The notes under the pieces are model-generated. The model saw nothing but the letters and a program-made list of their open reading frames with translations. It had not been told where the DNA came from and searched no databases. This document shows, one piece after another, positions 31,241 to 40,504 of a stretch of DNA of 64,000 nucleotides (within the stretch, counting starts at the first letter, position 1; every line of letters starts with the position of its first letter). Where the stretch lies: contig DLRM01000043.1 of the NCBI GenBank assembly GCA_002500505.1, positions 84,558 to 148,557 on the forward strand. The letters are read 5' to 3'. Position numbers and translations under genes: made by a program. The DNA comes from Planctomycetes bacterium UBA7888. Lineage in GTDB: Bacteria > Planctomycetota > UBA1135.

Positions 31241-33016
31241 CTACTGAACTTCAAAAATCAGCGCCGGGCTTACCGCATAGAAACTTTGTCCAGTCCCATT
31301 ATGAATGGCGGCAGAAGCCCAAATGGTCATCCCAGCCGCCGCAGGGGGCACGACTAGCCAAGGGGTCAAGCCTGTCCCTTGGGAACCAAGGCTGCCAGAC
31401 AAAAGCGAAGCATGATTGACGGTCCAGTCCGAAACCCTATCCCAAACGATGGGTAATTCAAGACCACCAGGGAGCGTGGTGCTCCCTCCAAAGGGGCCGC
31501 CATTTGAGGAACTAAAAATAACAGTGAAAGACTTCCCTGAATGAAGAGAAGAATTGTCTAAAGTAAATTGAATCCAACTCCCCACGGTCGTGGGATTCGT
31601 AACTGAAAGAGAAGGGTGGGAATCTGGCATCAACCAAACATCTCGCTCAACTGACAAACCGGTCAAGGATTCAGAGAAGGTTGCTGTTTGGTAACCCGGA
31701 GCCGAGAATGTGAAATCATAATTTCCATTTGCAATCCATGAGTGCCAGCGGCCGGCATTACTCGCCCGGCTTTTGCGCGTCTCATTCTCATACATTGAGA
31801 CTCCTGAAATGGTGAAGTCTGCATCTAAGGAAGCACCGGTCCAAGCATCTCGGACATGTCCAGAAATAGGCGTTTCTTCCCTGAGCATTTGGAGATAAAG
31901 GGGAATCACGCGGTTAATTTCAGCTTGCGACTGAGTCCAACTAGGAAAGAATGTGGTGTCCAGTTCAATCAAGAAGGATAGCGCACCAATCTCATTGAAT
32001 TCCCATTCAAAATGTTCTCCGCCCGCGCTTGCATAACGGTCCGAGTAATTGGCCGCGGCGGCAAGGTTGTCGCGAGCCTCCCAAACGCGGGATTGAACAG
32101 CAGTAGCCATATTGCCACAAGCATAGGGATACAGAACTTCTTGCCCAGATTGATGGACATCTATCACTTTGACAAAGTTCATCTGTCGTGCAAAGACAAG
32201 CATAGTTTGGGTTTCAGGTTCTGATCCAGGCGAAGGGCCACAATAGACATTTGAAGAAGGGCTTGTGGAATAGCTCCCGCAGTTGGCCCAATCAAAAAGG
32301 TAATTCCGATTTAAGTCAACGCCATAAACTCCCCCACCATTATTTCTTCTGTTCTTCCGCCACCATTCATCAACATTCCAAACATGCTCTAGACCGTCCG
32401 GATTCCATGTTGGAGTAATCCAAATTTGATATTGGTCAATCCAAGCTGTGATTTCAGGATCCACTCCATAGTTAGATAGCAAATGTTCAGCCAAAGCAAT
32501 CATATGGGCGGGTGTGGCAATTTCTCGGCTGTGGTGATTGCCAACAAAAAGAACATTTTGCTCATCCTCAACAACTTGAGGGTTGTCGGAAATCACTAAA
32601 GAAAATGTGCTCCTGCCCTCGTGGGTCTGGGCAGTGCCAAGCATGGTGTTGAGCTCTTGGCGCCGAGCTAGGCTTGGATATTGACTGCCCAAATCCAATA
32701 ACTTTTGGTTGATTTCAGCCCAGGTGAAGAAGCGAGAATCCAAGGCTCGATTTCCAACGATGCGATCCCGAAGGGGTTGGGAGTGTTCCAATATTTGGTA
32801 AGTAACGCCAGTGGCCTCCAACCGGGGAAGGTCTGTATCAGGAAGAACAATCTCAATAAATTCAGAATCTCCAGGTATCGGCTCCAGAAGAAAACCTTCG
32901 GATTCCAACCAAGTAGCCTCGGGAGAATCTGGATGCAAATCTACGGAAACACGGGTGGACTGGGCCTCCAAAGATGTTGCCAACATGACTAGAGCAAAAA
33001 AGGAATGGACTCGCAT
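31241..33016 (-). CDS. Secreted M14 zinc carboxypeptidase with C-terminal surface module
   Basis: A 591-aa protein with a signal peptide (FFALVMLATSLEAQ). M14 catalytic features: H-x-x-E zinc ligands in GNHHSREIATPAH, substrate Arg in VDLNRNYLFDW, third zinc His in VIDVHQSGQEVLYPY, and the catalytic Glu in LIELDTTF. A regulatory-like beta-sandwich follows (ISGHVRDAWTGASL). The last 120 residues or so form a beta-rich module ending F-E-V-Q that resembles the ends of the proteins at 34100, 37048 and 41908. It should remove C-terminal residues from peptides outside the cell. The TAGGAT box sits 6 nt before the ATG. Confidence 0.92.
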   Translation of the reverse strand: MRVHSFFALVMLATSLEAQSTRVSVDLHPDSPEATWLESEGFLLEPIPGDSEFIEIVLPDTDLPRLEATGVTYQILEHSQPLRDRIVGNRALDSRFFTWAEINQKLLDLGSQYPSLARRQELNTMLGTAQTHEGRSTFSLVISDNPQVVEDEQNVLFVGNHHSREIATPAHMIALAEHLLSNYGVDPEITAWIDQYQIWITPTWNPDGLEHVWNVDEWWRKNRRNNGGGVYGVDLNRNYLFDWANCGSYSTSPSSNVYCGPSPGSEPETQTMLVFARQMNFVKVIDVHQSGQEVLYPYACGNMATAVQSRVWEARDNLAAAANYSDRYASAGGEHFEWEFNEIGALSFLIELDTTFFPSWTQSQAEINRVIPLYLQMLREETPISGHVRDAWTGASLDADFTISGVSMYENETRKSRASNAGRWHSWIANGNYDFTFSAPGYQTATFSESLTGLSVERDVWLMPDSHPSLSVTNPTTVGSWIQFTLDNSSLHSGKSFTVIFSSSNGGPFGGSTTLPGGLELPIVWDRVSDWTVNHASLLSGSLGSQGTGLTPWLVVPPAAAGMTIWASAAIHNGTGQSFYAVSPALIFEVQ

Positions 33017-33022
33017 TCCACC

Positions 33023-33028
33023 ATCCTA
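33023..33028 (-). promoter_or_regulatory. -10-like box TAGGAT of the M14 gene
   Basis: Ends 6 nt before the ATG at 33016 on the minus strand. Confidence 0.6.
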
Positions 33029-33054
33029 ACCGACATTGCTCGACTCCGCTTTCT

Positions 33055-33828
33055 TCAGGGCCTTTTGAGGCTGAGGCCGGGTCCACTCAGAAGACTCCCG
33101 TCCTCAGTGGCAATTAAATAACTCAAGGAAAGAACCGGCCATGCCGTGCTGTAGAGGTCAATAGGAGCCAATCTCCCAACCGAATCCTGGGAGAAGCTGA
33201 ACTGGTGTTCCCAATAGGGGCCAGACAAATCAATGGATTCTCCCTCAATTGTGCCCTCAAGGAGGACACCGTCAGAATCAAGAAGCAAATCTACAACACG
33301 GCTTGGGTTTCCGTCGGTTTTCCATTCCCCCTCCCAAGGGCCCACAAGTTGGTCATCAGACTGAAATCCGCCGGTGCCGGGACCCAAGACAACCTCGAAA
33401 GTGCCGTAGTCCATTTCGGTGCCTTCTAAGAGCATGACAAAATCACCTTCAATGCTCAGGCCAGAGGGATCGAATTCGCCATTGAGAAGCATCATTTCAT
33501 CTTCTCGAATCACTGTGAGATTCATGACGCCAATGGAACGGACCCAAGAATAGGTCACTGAATCGTCAAGACTCCAATCCCTATACAGGGCGTCTGCGCC
33601 CGACTCGGGAAATCCATTCGCAGAGCAGCGGAAATAAAAGGGGATGGCATCTCGGTTCTCTCGGGAAGACTCAAGCGTCCCAACCCATTCCCCTGCAAGG
33701 TCTTCCGTACTAAAGTCAGAGAGATTACTTCCCCCTCCCCCGACATTATCCCCAGCATTTTCCCCACTGCTCAAGCAAGAGGGAAGGAGAAAAATGATGA
33801 GGGGAAGGCCGCGCACAATGAAATTCAT
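33055..33828 (-). CDS. Hypothetical lipoprotein
   Basis: A 257-aa product with a lipoprotein signal (LIIFLLPSC, Cys about residue 18), a Gly/Asn/Ser linker, and a beta-rich domain in which a pattern close to L-A-G-E-W-V-G-T-L-E recurs (G-P-W-E-G-E-W-K-T-D later). The G-x-W-x-G pattern resembles lipocalin-like extracytoplasmic barrels, but I cannot assign a family. It lies 38 nt upstream of the M14 peptidase on the same strand. No close TANNNT box or Shine-Dalgarno sequence precedes the ATG. Confidence 0.65.
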   Translation of the reverse strand: MNFIVRGLPLIIFLLPSCLSSGENAGDNVGGGGSNLSDFSTEDLAGEWVGTLESSRENRDAIPFYFRCSANGFPESGADALYRDWSLDDSVTYSWVRSIGVMNLTVIREDEMMLLNGEFDPSGLSIEGDFVMLLEGTEMDYGTFEVVLGPGTGGFQSDDQLVGPWEGEWKTDGNPSRVVDLLLDSDGVLLEGTIEGESIDLSGPYWEHQFSFSQDSVGRLAPIDLYSTAWPVLSLSYLIATEDGSLLSGPGLSLKRP

Positions 33829-34004
33829 TCAAATTTGGGATGCTCTCAAGAACTTAAGTGTTCCTGTCTTTCTTCGGCCCAACACCAATAAGAACTTGAA
33901 CGCCACCTAAACTCTTTCGATAAAAAGGCTTAGGGAACATCAGCGCCCAAAATCGACTTTCTAGGAAAATTTCATCAAACTCGTCCTCTGTTTGCTGCGT
34001 GGCA

Positions 34005-34010
34005 TATAGT
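34005..34010 (+). promoter_or_regulatory. -10-like box TATAGT of the gluzincin gene
   Basis: Near-consensus hexamer ending 8 nt before an in-frame GTG at 34019 and 89 nt before the ATG at 34100. Either the protein starts at GTG 34019 or the mRNA has a leader of about 80 nt. Confidence 0.5.
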
Positions 34011-34099
34011 AGATAGGGGTGATTCCCTTGGAACCTGAGCCCTCGCCTCGGGAAAAGAATTGCCACCTCATTCCCCCACACACTCTCCCCAATAGAAGC

Positions 34100-37027
34100 A
34101 TGATTCTGACTCCCCTCGCTTTGGCTGCACTTGGCCTTTCTTCCCCCCAATTTGAAAATGACCCCGTTGCCCTGACGCCACACCCTGTTGAGCAGGCCCT
34201 CGAATCCTGGGAGGAGAAGAGTGGTGGCTCTTGGCGCATGCGTCTTCAACCTGAAACGGGTGCGGCTCGTTTCCTCTATGGCCAAGCTCTCCCCATGGGC
34301 TACCTTCCGGCCAGTGACGAAGCTTGGTTTGAACTCGGCCGCGAAGCCCTTAACGATGCTTTCGATCTGTTCCTGATTCATGATTCCACTCTGGTCGATT
34401 CCGAAGTCAAGTTTCTAGACCTCTCCCGAATTGGGACGAGTGATAAATTCTCTGTTGAATTTGCCCAAGCAAAGGACGGGATTCCTGTTTTCCGGGGTAC
34501 AGCCAATGCTCTCTTTGACGCCCAAGGCAGACTCCTCTCCTTAGACAGCAACGCTCTTCCAGGTGTCGAAAACCTCAACACTGCGCCCATTGCCGACCCG
34601 TATGTTTCTGGCCAATCCGCCATGCGCGCCTTCATTGGAGAACACGGTCAACGCCCGGAAGCACTTCTATTCCCTAAACTCACCATCATTGGCCACCTTG
34701 CCAACAAAATGCGAACCCCCCGCCTCACTTGGGCTGTTGAGTTACGCGCAGGCTCGAACACCGTTCAGCCAGTTGGGGAAATCCTCTATGTCGCCGCCGA
34801 CGACACCTCCGGCGAAATCCTTCACCGCCGCTCCTTGATTCACAATCAAAACTTGAGTGGCCATGCCGAGGCATGGGCAAGCCCTGGAACGCTACCCGAC
34901 ATGAGCTCCAACCCTGAGGTTCTTTTCCCTATGGGTTTCATGGATGTAACAAGCTCCGCAGGAAACACCACTGCCGACATCAATGGTGATTTCAGCATCC
35001 CTTATTCAGGAAGTAGCAATGTTGACCTTACATTCCAATTTCGCGGCCCACTCGCAAGAGTCCTGGACAGTTCGGGTGCAGAACACAGCCTTACTCAAAG
35101 CTTTCAACCAGGAGTAAACGCTAACGCCACATTGAATGCAAACAAAACTGCGGCCGACACCGCGGAGGCCAATGCTTACCGAGGCATGATTGATTTCAAT
35201 AACTGGATTAAATACATTGACCCATCCGACACAAAAATGGATTTCCAAGTCACTGCAAATGTGAACCTCTCCTCCACTTGCAATGCCTACTACAACGGAA
35301 GCTCTATTAACTTCTACGCAAATGGGGGCGGCTGCAATAACACTTCCTACTCAACGGTCGTCGCCCACGAAGAGGGGCACTGGGCAAATGACCGTTATGG
35401 CTCTTACAACGGAAGTGACGGATTTGGCGAAGGCAACGCCGATGTTTACGGCAACTTCATCTACGACAACCCTATCACTGGAGAATATTTCTTCACAAGT
35501 GGGGGCTATGTCCGGACTGCTTTGAACAATCGTCAGTATTGCGGTGACGGCAACGGCGGTTGCTACGGTCAAGTCCACGCTGATGGCGAAGTCCTTATGG
35601 GCGCTCTTTGGAAAGTGCGCGCCCGCATGAACACCACTTATGGAAATGCGGCTGGCGACCTTTTGGCAGATACGCTTCACAGTGCCTGGATGAACGCCTA
35701 CAACGACGGCAGCATTCACAGCATTATTGAAGAGCATTGGCTCGCTCTAGATGACAACGACGGGAACATTTTCAACGGCACTCCGAACTACACGGATATT
35801 GACCTCGGCTTCCGCGACCAAGGCTTCCCAGGAGTTGACCTTCAATTGATTGACATTGCTCATACAGTTTTGCCAGACACTCAAAACGAAGCAGGCCCCT
35901 ATGTTGTGAACGCTCAAATCAGCTCATGGATTGGCGCTTCGATCAGTGGCGCCGAAGTCGTTTACAGCGTGAATGATGGCCCTGAGAGCACACTCTCCAT
36001 GACCAACACCTCTGGCTCCGACTGGACGACATCTATCCCTGGCCAAATCTCTCCCGCCAAAGTGAGCTATCGCATCGAAGCTCATGACAGCGCTGGCAAC
36101 AATGTGAACGATCCCTTTGTCGGGGACCACTCCTTCATTATTGGCGTTGTGACCCAACTGCATTTCAACGATTTTGAAGGGACTGGAGATGAAGGCTGGA
36201 GCCATGGCCAAGTTGCTACACAAGATGACTGGCAACGTGGCGCGCCACAAGGCACCTCCGGCACGAACTCCTGGGGCGTGGCCTGGGAAGACCCGGGCTC
36301 TGCTTTCAGTGGCACCAAATGTTGGGCCAACGACCTTGGGAATTCTGGCTTTAACGGTTCTTACGCACCCGATGTAGATAACTGGCTGGAATCTCCCGCA
36401 ATTGACTGCTCAGGCGCCTTCGGTGTGAAGCTTCGCTTCCAGCAATGGCTCTCTGTGGAACAAGGCGTCTACGACCATGCCAAAATCTTGGTAAACGGAA
36501 ATGTGGCCTGGCAAAACCCCCAAGGCTCCCACACACAGGACACTTCTTGGACTGGACAAGAAATAGATATTTCTCAATGGGCCGACAACAACTCAAACGT
36601 CAAAATTCGTTTCACTCTTGACTCGGATGGCGGCCTCGAGCTCGGTGGCTGGGCCATTGATGATTTTGAGCTCTTGACCATTGACGGAGTCCCTGGAGGC
36701 TCCAACACCATCACTCTTCAAGGCCCTACGGCTGCAACCGTTGGCTCCACTGTGACTTACACCATCTCAAATGCTCCTGCAAGCTCCCCCTTCTGGCTCG
36801 CTTGGTCGACCAGTAACAATGGGCAGGTGTTCCAGGGCCACAGCTTTGACCTCAGCGCTCCCATGTTCGTGGCCTTTACTGGCACGACAGACGCTGCTGG
36901 GATGGCCTCAATGACCAGCCCTCCGCTTTCTGCTTCCTCTGCTGGGCGCTCTGTCTGGCTTGAAGTGGCTTGCCGCTCTGCTGGCCAGTGGACCGACTCC
37001 AATGCCGTCAATCTCACCATTCAGTAG
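34100..37027 (+). CDS. Secreted gluzincin metalloprotease (M4/M36-like) with C-terminal modules
   Basis: About 975 aa from the ATG at 34100, which begins a short signal peptide (MILTPLALAALGLSS). A GTG at 34019 would add 27 residues before it and is supported by a TATAGT box, so the start is open. An N-terminal propeptide of the FTP/PepSY kind (about 200 residues) precedes the catalytic domain: zinc motif H-E-E-G-H-W and the third-ligand segment GFGEGNADVYG. After that comes an Ig-like domain, a roughly 170-residue jelly-roll-like domain with F-N-D-F-E-G and W-A-I-D-D-F, and the C-terminal module ending N-L-T-I-Q. The C-terminal 390 residues are shared with the next gene. Extracellular protein degradation is inferred. 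Confidence 0.88.
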   Translation: MILTPLALAALGLSSPQFENDPVALTPHPVEQALESWEEKSGGSWRMRLQPETGAARFLYGQALPMGYLPASDEAWFELGREALNDAFDLFLIHDSTLVDSEVKFLDLSRIGTSDKFSVEFAQAKDGIPVFRGTANALFDAQGRLLSLDSNALPGVENLNTAPIADPYVSGQSAMRAFIGEHGQRPEALLFPKLTIIGHLANKMRTPRLTWAVELRAGSNTVQPVGEILYVAADDTSGEILHRRSLIHNQNLSGHAEAWASPGTLPDMSSNPEVLFPMGFMDVTSSAGNTTADINGDFSIPYSGSSNVDLTFQFRGPLARVLDSSGAEHSLTQSFQPGVNANATLNANKTAADTAEANAYRGMIDFNNWIKYIDPSDTKMDFQVTANVNLSSTCNAYYNGSSINFYANGGGCNNTSYSTVVAHEEGHWANDRYGSYNGSDGFGEGNADVYGNFIYDNPITGEYFFTSGGYVRTALNNRQYCGDGNGGCYGQVHADGEVLMGALWKVRARMNTTYGNAAGDLLADTLHSAWMNAYNDGSIHSIIEEHWLALDDNDGNIFNGTPNYTDIDLGFRDQGFPGVDLQLIDIAHTVLPDTQNEAGPYVVNAQISSWIGASISGAEVVYSVNDGPESTLSMTNTSGSDWTTSIPGQISPAKVSYRIEAHDSAGNNVNDPFVGDHSFIIGVVTQLHFNDFEGTGDEGWSHGQVATQDDWQRGAPQGTSGTNSWGVAWEDPGSAFSGTKCWANDLGNSGFNGSYAPDVDNWLESPAIDCSGAFGVKLRFQQWLSVEQGVYDHAKILVNGNVAWQNPQGSHTQDTSWTGQEIDISQWADNNSNVKIRFTLDSDGGLELGGWAIDDFELLTIDGVPGGSNTITLQGPTAATVGSTVTYTISNAPASSPFWLAWSTSNNGQVFQGHSFDLSAPMFVAFTGTTDAAGMASMTSPPLSASSAGRSVWLEVACRSAGQWTDSNAVNLTIQ
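35860..37024 (+). repeat. Copy 1 of a shared 390-residue C-terminal block
   Basis: Codes for a block starting near LPDTQNEAGPY and ending at the last codon of the gluzincin gene. The same block, clearly related over its length, ends the adjacent gene at 37048 (copy 2 at 38086-39291). Shared landmarks are TQNEAGPY, DDWQRGAP, NDLGN, VLVNGN/ILVNGN, DISQWAD, GGW-IDDF and TGTTDA. Confidence 0.75.
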
Positions 37028-37032
37028 ACTGA

Positions 37033-37038
37033 TATACT
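37033..37038 (+). promoter_or_regulatory. -10-like box TATACT of the LVIVD gene
   Basis: Ends 9 nt before the ATG at 37048. It lies in the 20-nt gap after the gluzincin gene and implies a separate promoter. Confidence 0.6.
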
Positions 37039-37047
37039 GAAACTTCC

Positions 37048-39294
37048 ATGCACTCAATGAAAACCAAAGTCGCCCTTCTGTCCCTCCTCCTTCTCTCCCC
37101 ATTGGCCGCCCAGGACAATGGAACGACACTCCTTGCCAAAGTAAAAAGCTACTCTGAATACAACGATATTTGGGGATACACCGCCCCGGATGGCCGCGAA
37201 TATGCGATTGTTGGCACGACAACCGGTACTGCTTTTTACAACTGCACGGACCCCTCTAACCCCTATGAAGTTGCCTTCATCGCGGGACCAGGCTCCATTT
37301 GGCGGGACATGAAAACCTACGATCACTACGCATACATTGTGACCGAAGGTGGCGGTGGAGTACAGATTGTGGATTTGGCAAACCCGGACAGCCCTTCGCT
37401 TGTAAAAACATGGGGTTCCAATTATTGGACCAATGCGCACAACATCTACATTGACGTCCCAGATGCCAAAGCCTATGTCTGTGGTACTAACAAAGGGATG
37501 CGTGTTCTAAACCTCAACAATCCCACGACCCCTTCCTTGTGGGCAACTAAATCTTCCCCTTACATTCATGACCTGCATGTTCAGAATGGCAAAGCCCACC
37601 TTGGTGAGATTTATGACGGGCGCTATAAAATCTCCACAGTTTCGACGAATTTCCCTACTCGAGATTCCATTAGCACCCCTGGTCGTTTCACTCATAGTGC
37701 GTGGGCGAATGCAACCGACACCGTCTGCGTGACCACAGATGAGGTGAACGGCGGAAGCATTGCCACATATGATATTTCAAGTCCTACCAACATTAAGCAC
37801 CTTGATACCTGGACCATAAACTCCAACTCAATCGTGCACAATGCTTACATCATTGGGGACAAGGTTTACGCCTCTTGGTACACAGAAGGCTTTGTTTGTG
37901 CCGACATCTCGGACCCATCCAACATTAAATTTGAAGCTTCTTACGACACCTCACCATACAACCCAGGTTCGGGCTACCACGGCGCTTGGGGTTGTTACCC
38001 CTTCTCGCCTTCAGGTGTCATTTACATCTCCGACATTGAGCAAGGTTTCCACATCATCAAAGTTGATGGCGCTTCTCTCGCCTTTGACCACACCCCCCTT
38101 CCCAATACCCAAAACGAAGCTGGCCCTTACACCGTAGAGGCCACCATTACTCCCCTTAAAGCAAATGCAACTGTAGCTTCGGCTGATGTTTGGTGGCGCG
38201 TGGAAGGCGGCTCTTGGCAGACTTCATCCATGGTTGCTTCTGGCGGCGCCAACCGTTGGACTGGTGACATTCCTGGCCAGGCTTCCCCCGCCATTGTGGA
38301 ATACTACATTCATGCCACGGATAGCCAAGGAAACAAAGGCTGGTATCCAGAGACTTCCTGGCCCGGCGACGACACCTACTCTTTCGCAGTTGGTGTAATT
38401 CGAACTGTTTACTTCAATGATTTTGAAGGTTGGGCGGACGAAGGCTGGACTCACGGCATGGTCAAAACAGAAGACGACTGGCAACGTGGTGCACCTGCCG
38501 GAGCCAGTGGCACGAGTCAACGCCACGATGGAACTTCCTGGTACGACCCAGGTGCCGCCTTCAGTGGCGCACTCTGTTGGGGCAATGACTTGGGCAATGC
38601 TGGCAACAACGGGGCGTACTCCTCCTTTACGGAAAATTGGCTGCAATCCCCTGTCATGGACTGCTCCAACGCCTCCAACACCAAGCTTCTTTTCCAACGT
38701 TGGCTCAATGTTGAAGGTGCCCCTTTCGATAGTGCCCGCGTTCTAGTGAATGGCAATGTCGTTTGGGAAAACCCTGTGGGCTACTCGGGCGAAAAGTTCA
38801 ACATCCTGGATGCCTCTTGGCGCCAGCAAACCCTGGACATTTCGCAATGGGCTGATGGGAACCCCTCTGTAGTGGTTCGCTTTGAGCTTCTGTCTGACAA
38901 CATCATGGAGTTAGGCGGATGGAATATTGACGATTTCCGGGTCATCTCTTTGGATGGTTCCACTCTGCATGACACTATCCAACTCACTGGGCCATCGAAC
39001 TTGAATGTTGGCTCCACTGGGACATGGACCCTCAGTCAAGCTCCACCCAACTCCCGTTACTGGCTTCTTTGGTCTATCTCGAATGCAGGCTCCTCCGTGA
39101 ATGGTCACGCACTTGACCTTGGAACACCCATCAAAGTTGCGGAGACTGGCACTACGGATGCTACGGGATCGGCCTCTATCACTAGTCCACCCATGCCATT
39201 GTCGGCTGCGGGAATGTCCCTTTGGCTTGAAGCCGCCGCCAAGAAGAGCGGGGCAATCTACGACAGCAACATCATTCCCTTGGACATTCAGTAG
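37048..39294 (+). CDS. Choice-of-anchor B (LVIVD-repeat) surface protein
   Basis: A 748-aa exported protein with a signal peptide (VALLSLLLLSPLAAQ). Residues about 25-345 are beta-propeller-like LVIVD repeats: YNDIWGYTAPDGREYAIVGT, VQIVDLANPDSPSLVKTW, MRVLNLNNPTTPSLWAT and a similar late repeat with DISDPSNIKFEASYD. This matches the choice-of-anchor B family of surface proteins. The second half (about 390 residues) parallels the end of the adjacent gluzincin: Ig-like, jelly-roll-like and terminal modules, ending P-L-D-I-Q. No catalytic residues are seen; adhesion or matrix binding is inferred. The 3' end overlaps the convergent glycosyltransferase by 23 nt. Confidence 0.88.
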   Translation: MHSMKTKVALLSLLLLSPLAAQDNGTTLLAKVKSYSEYNDIWGYTAPDGREYAIVGTTTGTAFYNCTDPSNPYEVAFIAGPGSIWRDMKTYDHYAYIVTEGGGGVQIVDLANPDSPSLVKTWGSNYWTNAHNIYIDVPDAKAYVCGTNKGMRVLNLNNPTTPSLWATKSSPYIHDLHVQNGKAHLGEIYDGRYKISTVSTNFPTRDSISTPGRFTHSAWANATDTVCVTTDEVNGGSIATYDISSPTNIKHLDTWTINSNSIVHNAYIIGDKVYASWYTEGFVCADISDPSNIKFEASYDTSPYNPGSGYHGAWGCYPFSPSGVIYISDIEQGFHIIKVDGASLAFDHTPLPNTQNEAGPYTVEATITPLKANATVASADVWWRVEGGSWQTSSMVASGGANRWTGDIPGQASPAIVEYYIHATDSQGNKGWYPETSWPGDDTYSFAVGVIRTVYFNDFEGWADEGWTHGMVKTEDDWQRGAPAGASGTSQRHDGTSWYDPGAAFSGALCWGNDLGNAGNNGAYSSFTENWLQSPVMDCSNASNTKLLFQRWLNVEGAPFDSARVLVNGNVVWENPVGYSGEKFNILDASWRQQTLDISQWADGNPSVVVRFELLSDNIMELGGWNIDDFRVISLDGSTLHDTIQLTGPSNLNVGSTGTWTLSQAPPNSRYWLLWSISNAGSSVNGHALDLGTPIKVAETGTTDATGSASITSPPMPLSAAGMSLWLEAAAKKSGAIYDSNIIPLDIQ
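38086..39291 (+). repeat. Copy 2 of the shared 390-residue C-terminal block
   Basis: Partner of the block at 35860-37024, in the same orientation about 2.2 kb downstream. Protein similarity is stronger than DNA identity, although short stretches such as GACTGGCAACGTGG are conserved, so the duplication is not recent. Confidence 0.75.
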
Positions 39295-40504
39295 TCGATA
39301 CAAGCTCCGCAAGGAGTTCGCCATACCGCGCCGCCGCCGCTCCCCATGAGTGTCGGCGGCGCATTACTTTTCTGCCCAATTCCCCAAGATGGCGAGCGCC
39401 TTCCGAGTCGCGCAAAAGAGCGCAGGCCGCTTGCACTAACTCTTGATTGGTCTCGCCTCCTCGCAAGAGGTCCGCAGCCTCGGGGTGCAGAGCTCCAGAA
39501 GCACGCGGCGTGGTCACAACAGGGCGCTCGCAGGCAAAGGTCTCCAAAACTTTATTCTTTATTCCTGCGCCGAAACGCATCGGTGCGAGGAGGAGTTGAG
39601 AGGAGGCAATCCAGGGGACCAGATTGTCCACGGCACCAACAACTTCGACCCCTTGCAGGGAATCCAATGCCACAACTTCTGGAAGAGGGTTTGTCCCCAC
39701 AAGCACCAGATGAGCTTCACGAACATGCTTTTGGATGGCGGGGAGTAAATCTTTCGCAGCGCAAATAGCAGCGTCCACATTAGGGAGAAAGTCCATGTTG
39801 CCAAAAAGAATCATGCGACCAGGAACTGGTTTAGCCTCCGAGGCCACACAGAATTGATCTAGATCAACTCCATTCGGAATGACTTCAACACGCGCGCTAG
39901 GCCACAGGGCCCGAAGGTACTCGGCATCTTCAGACGAGACTGCTGTTGCCATTGGATAATTGGCCAAAGCAAAGCCCTCGATTCCCCGAAACCTAGTGAG
40001 AAGTTGCTTCACTCTCTGGCGTTCGAGAAAACTCAGTTGATTCGATTCTAATCGACGCTCGTAATACAAACTCCGACTGTCACAAATATCTACCAAACTC
40101 GGCAATTCCAATCTGGCGTCACAGAACAAAATCTCCACCCATGGGTCAAAGACGAAGGCCACATTCAAATCAAGGCTTGCCTTTAATTCCCGAACGGTTC
40201 GACGAATAGTTTCCGAAAACCTTGGGTACTCGGCGAGCAAGGATTGGGCCGGGTCAAACCCCAAATTCGTCCTAAGCCTTCCACAAAGTTTCCGAGAAGG
40301 CATTTCGACGAGGTGAGTGCTTGAAAAAATACCCTCGGCAACAAGATCGGAAAGACTCTCTCTCTGTTCTTTTTGATGAATCAAAGAGAGGAGATGAACT
40401 TGGTGTCCATCAGCGGCAAGACGCCGAAAAATGTGAAGAATACGTAAGTGATAGCCTTCGGTGATTGGCCAAGGCAAACCACGATAGACAACTAGGACGT
40501 TCAT
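39272..40504 (-). CDS. Group 1 (GT4-type) glycosyltransferase
   Basis: A 410-aa cytoplasmic or membrane-associated glycosyltransferase with two Rossmann-like halves. N-terminal YRGLPWPITEGYHLRILH and HQVHLLSL; C-terminal VEVIPNGVDLDQF, MILFGNMDFLPNVDA, VGAVDNLVPWI and the donor-binding segment FGAGIKNKVLETFACERPVV. It is of the type found in exopolysaccharide loci. The start codon shares one base with the stop of the upstream lyase-like gene at 40504, so it is probably co-expressed with an unrelated metabolic enzyme. Sugar donor and acceptor unknown. Confidence 0.88.
   Translation of the reverse strand: MNVLVVYRGLPWPITEGYHLRILHIFRRLAADGHQVHLLSLIHQKEQRESLSDLVAEGIFSSTHLVEMPSRKLCGRLRTNLGFDPAQSLLAEYPRFSETIRRTVRELKASLDLNVAFVFDPWVEILFCDARLELPSLVDICDSRSLYYERRLESNQLSFLERQRVKQLLTRFRGIEGFALANYPMATAVSSEDAEYLRALWPSARVEVIPNGVDLDQFCVASEAKPVPGRMILFGNMDFLPNVDAAICAAKDLLPAIQKHVREAHLVLVGTNPLPEVVALDSLQGVEVVGAVDNLVPWIASSQLLLAPMRFGAGIKNKVLETFACERPVVTTPRASGALHPEAADLLRGGETNQELVQAACALLRDSEGARHLGELGRKVMRRRHSWGAAAARYGELLAELVSTTECPRE

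Noticed and set aside
33854..34381. A 175-codon open frame on the minus strand between the lipoprotein gene (33828) and the gluzincin gene.
   Set aside because: Its 5' two-thirds lie antisense to the signal peptide and propeptide of the gluzincin, and no start codon gives a sensible protein confined to the gap. The 33829-34099 gap is better read as a divergent promoter region. A small protein of about 50 residues at its end cannot be fully excluded.
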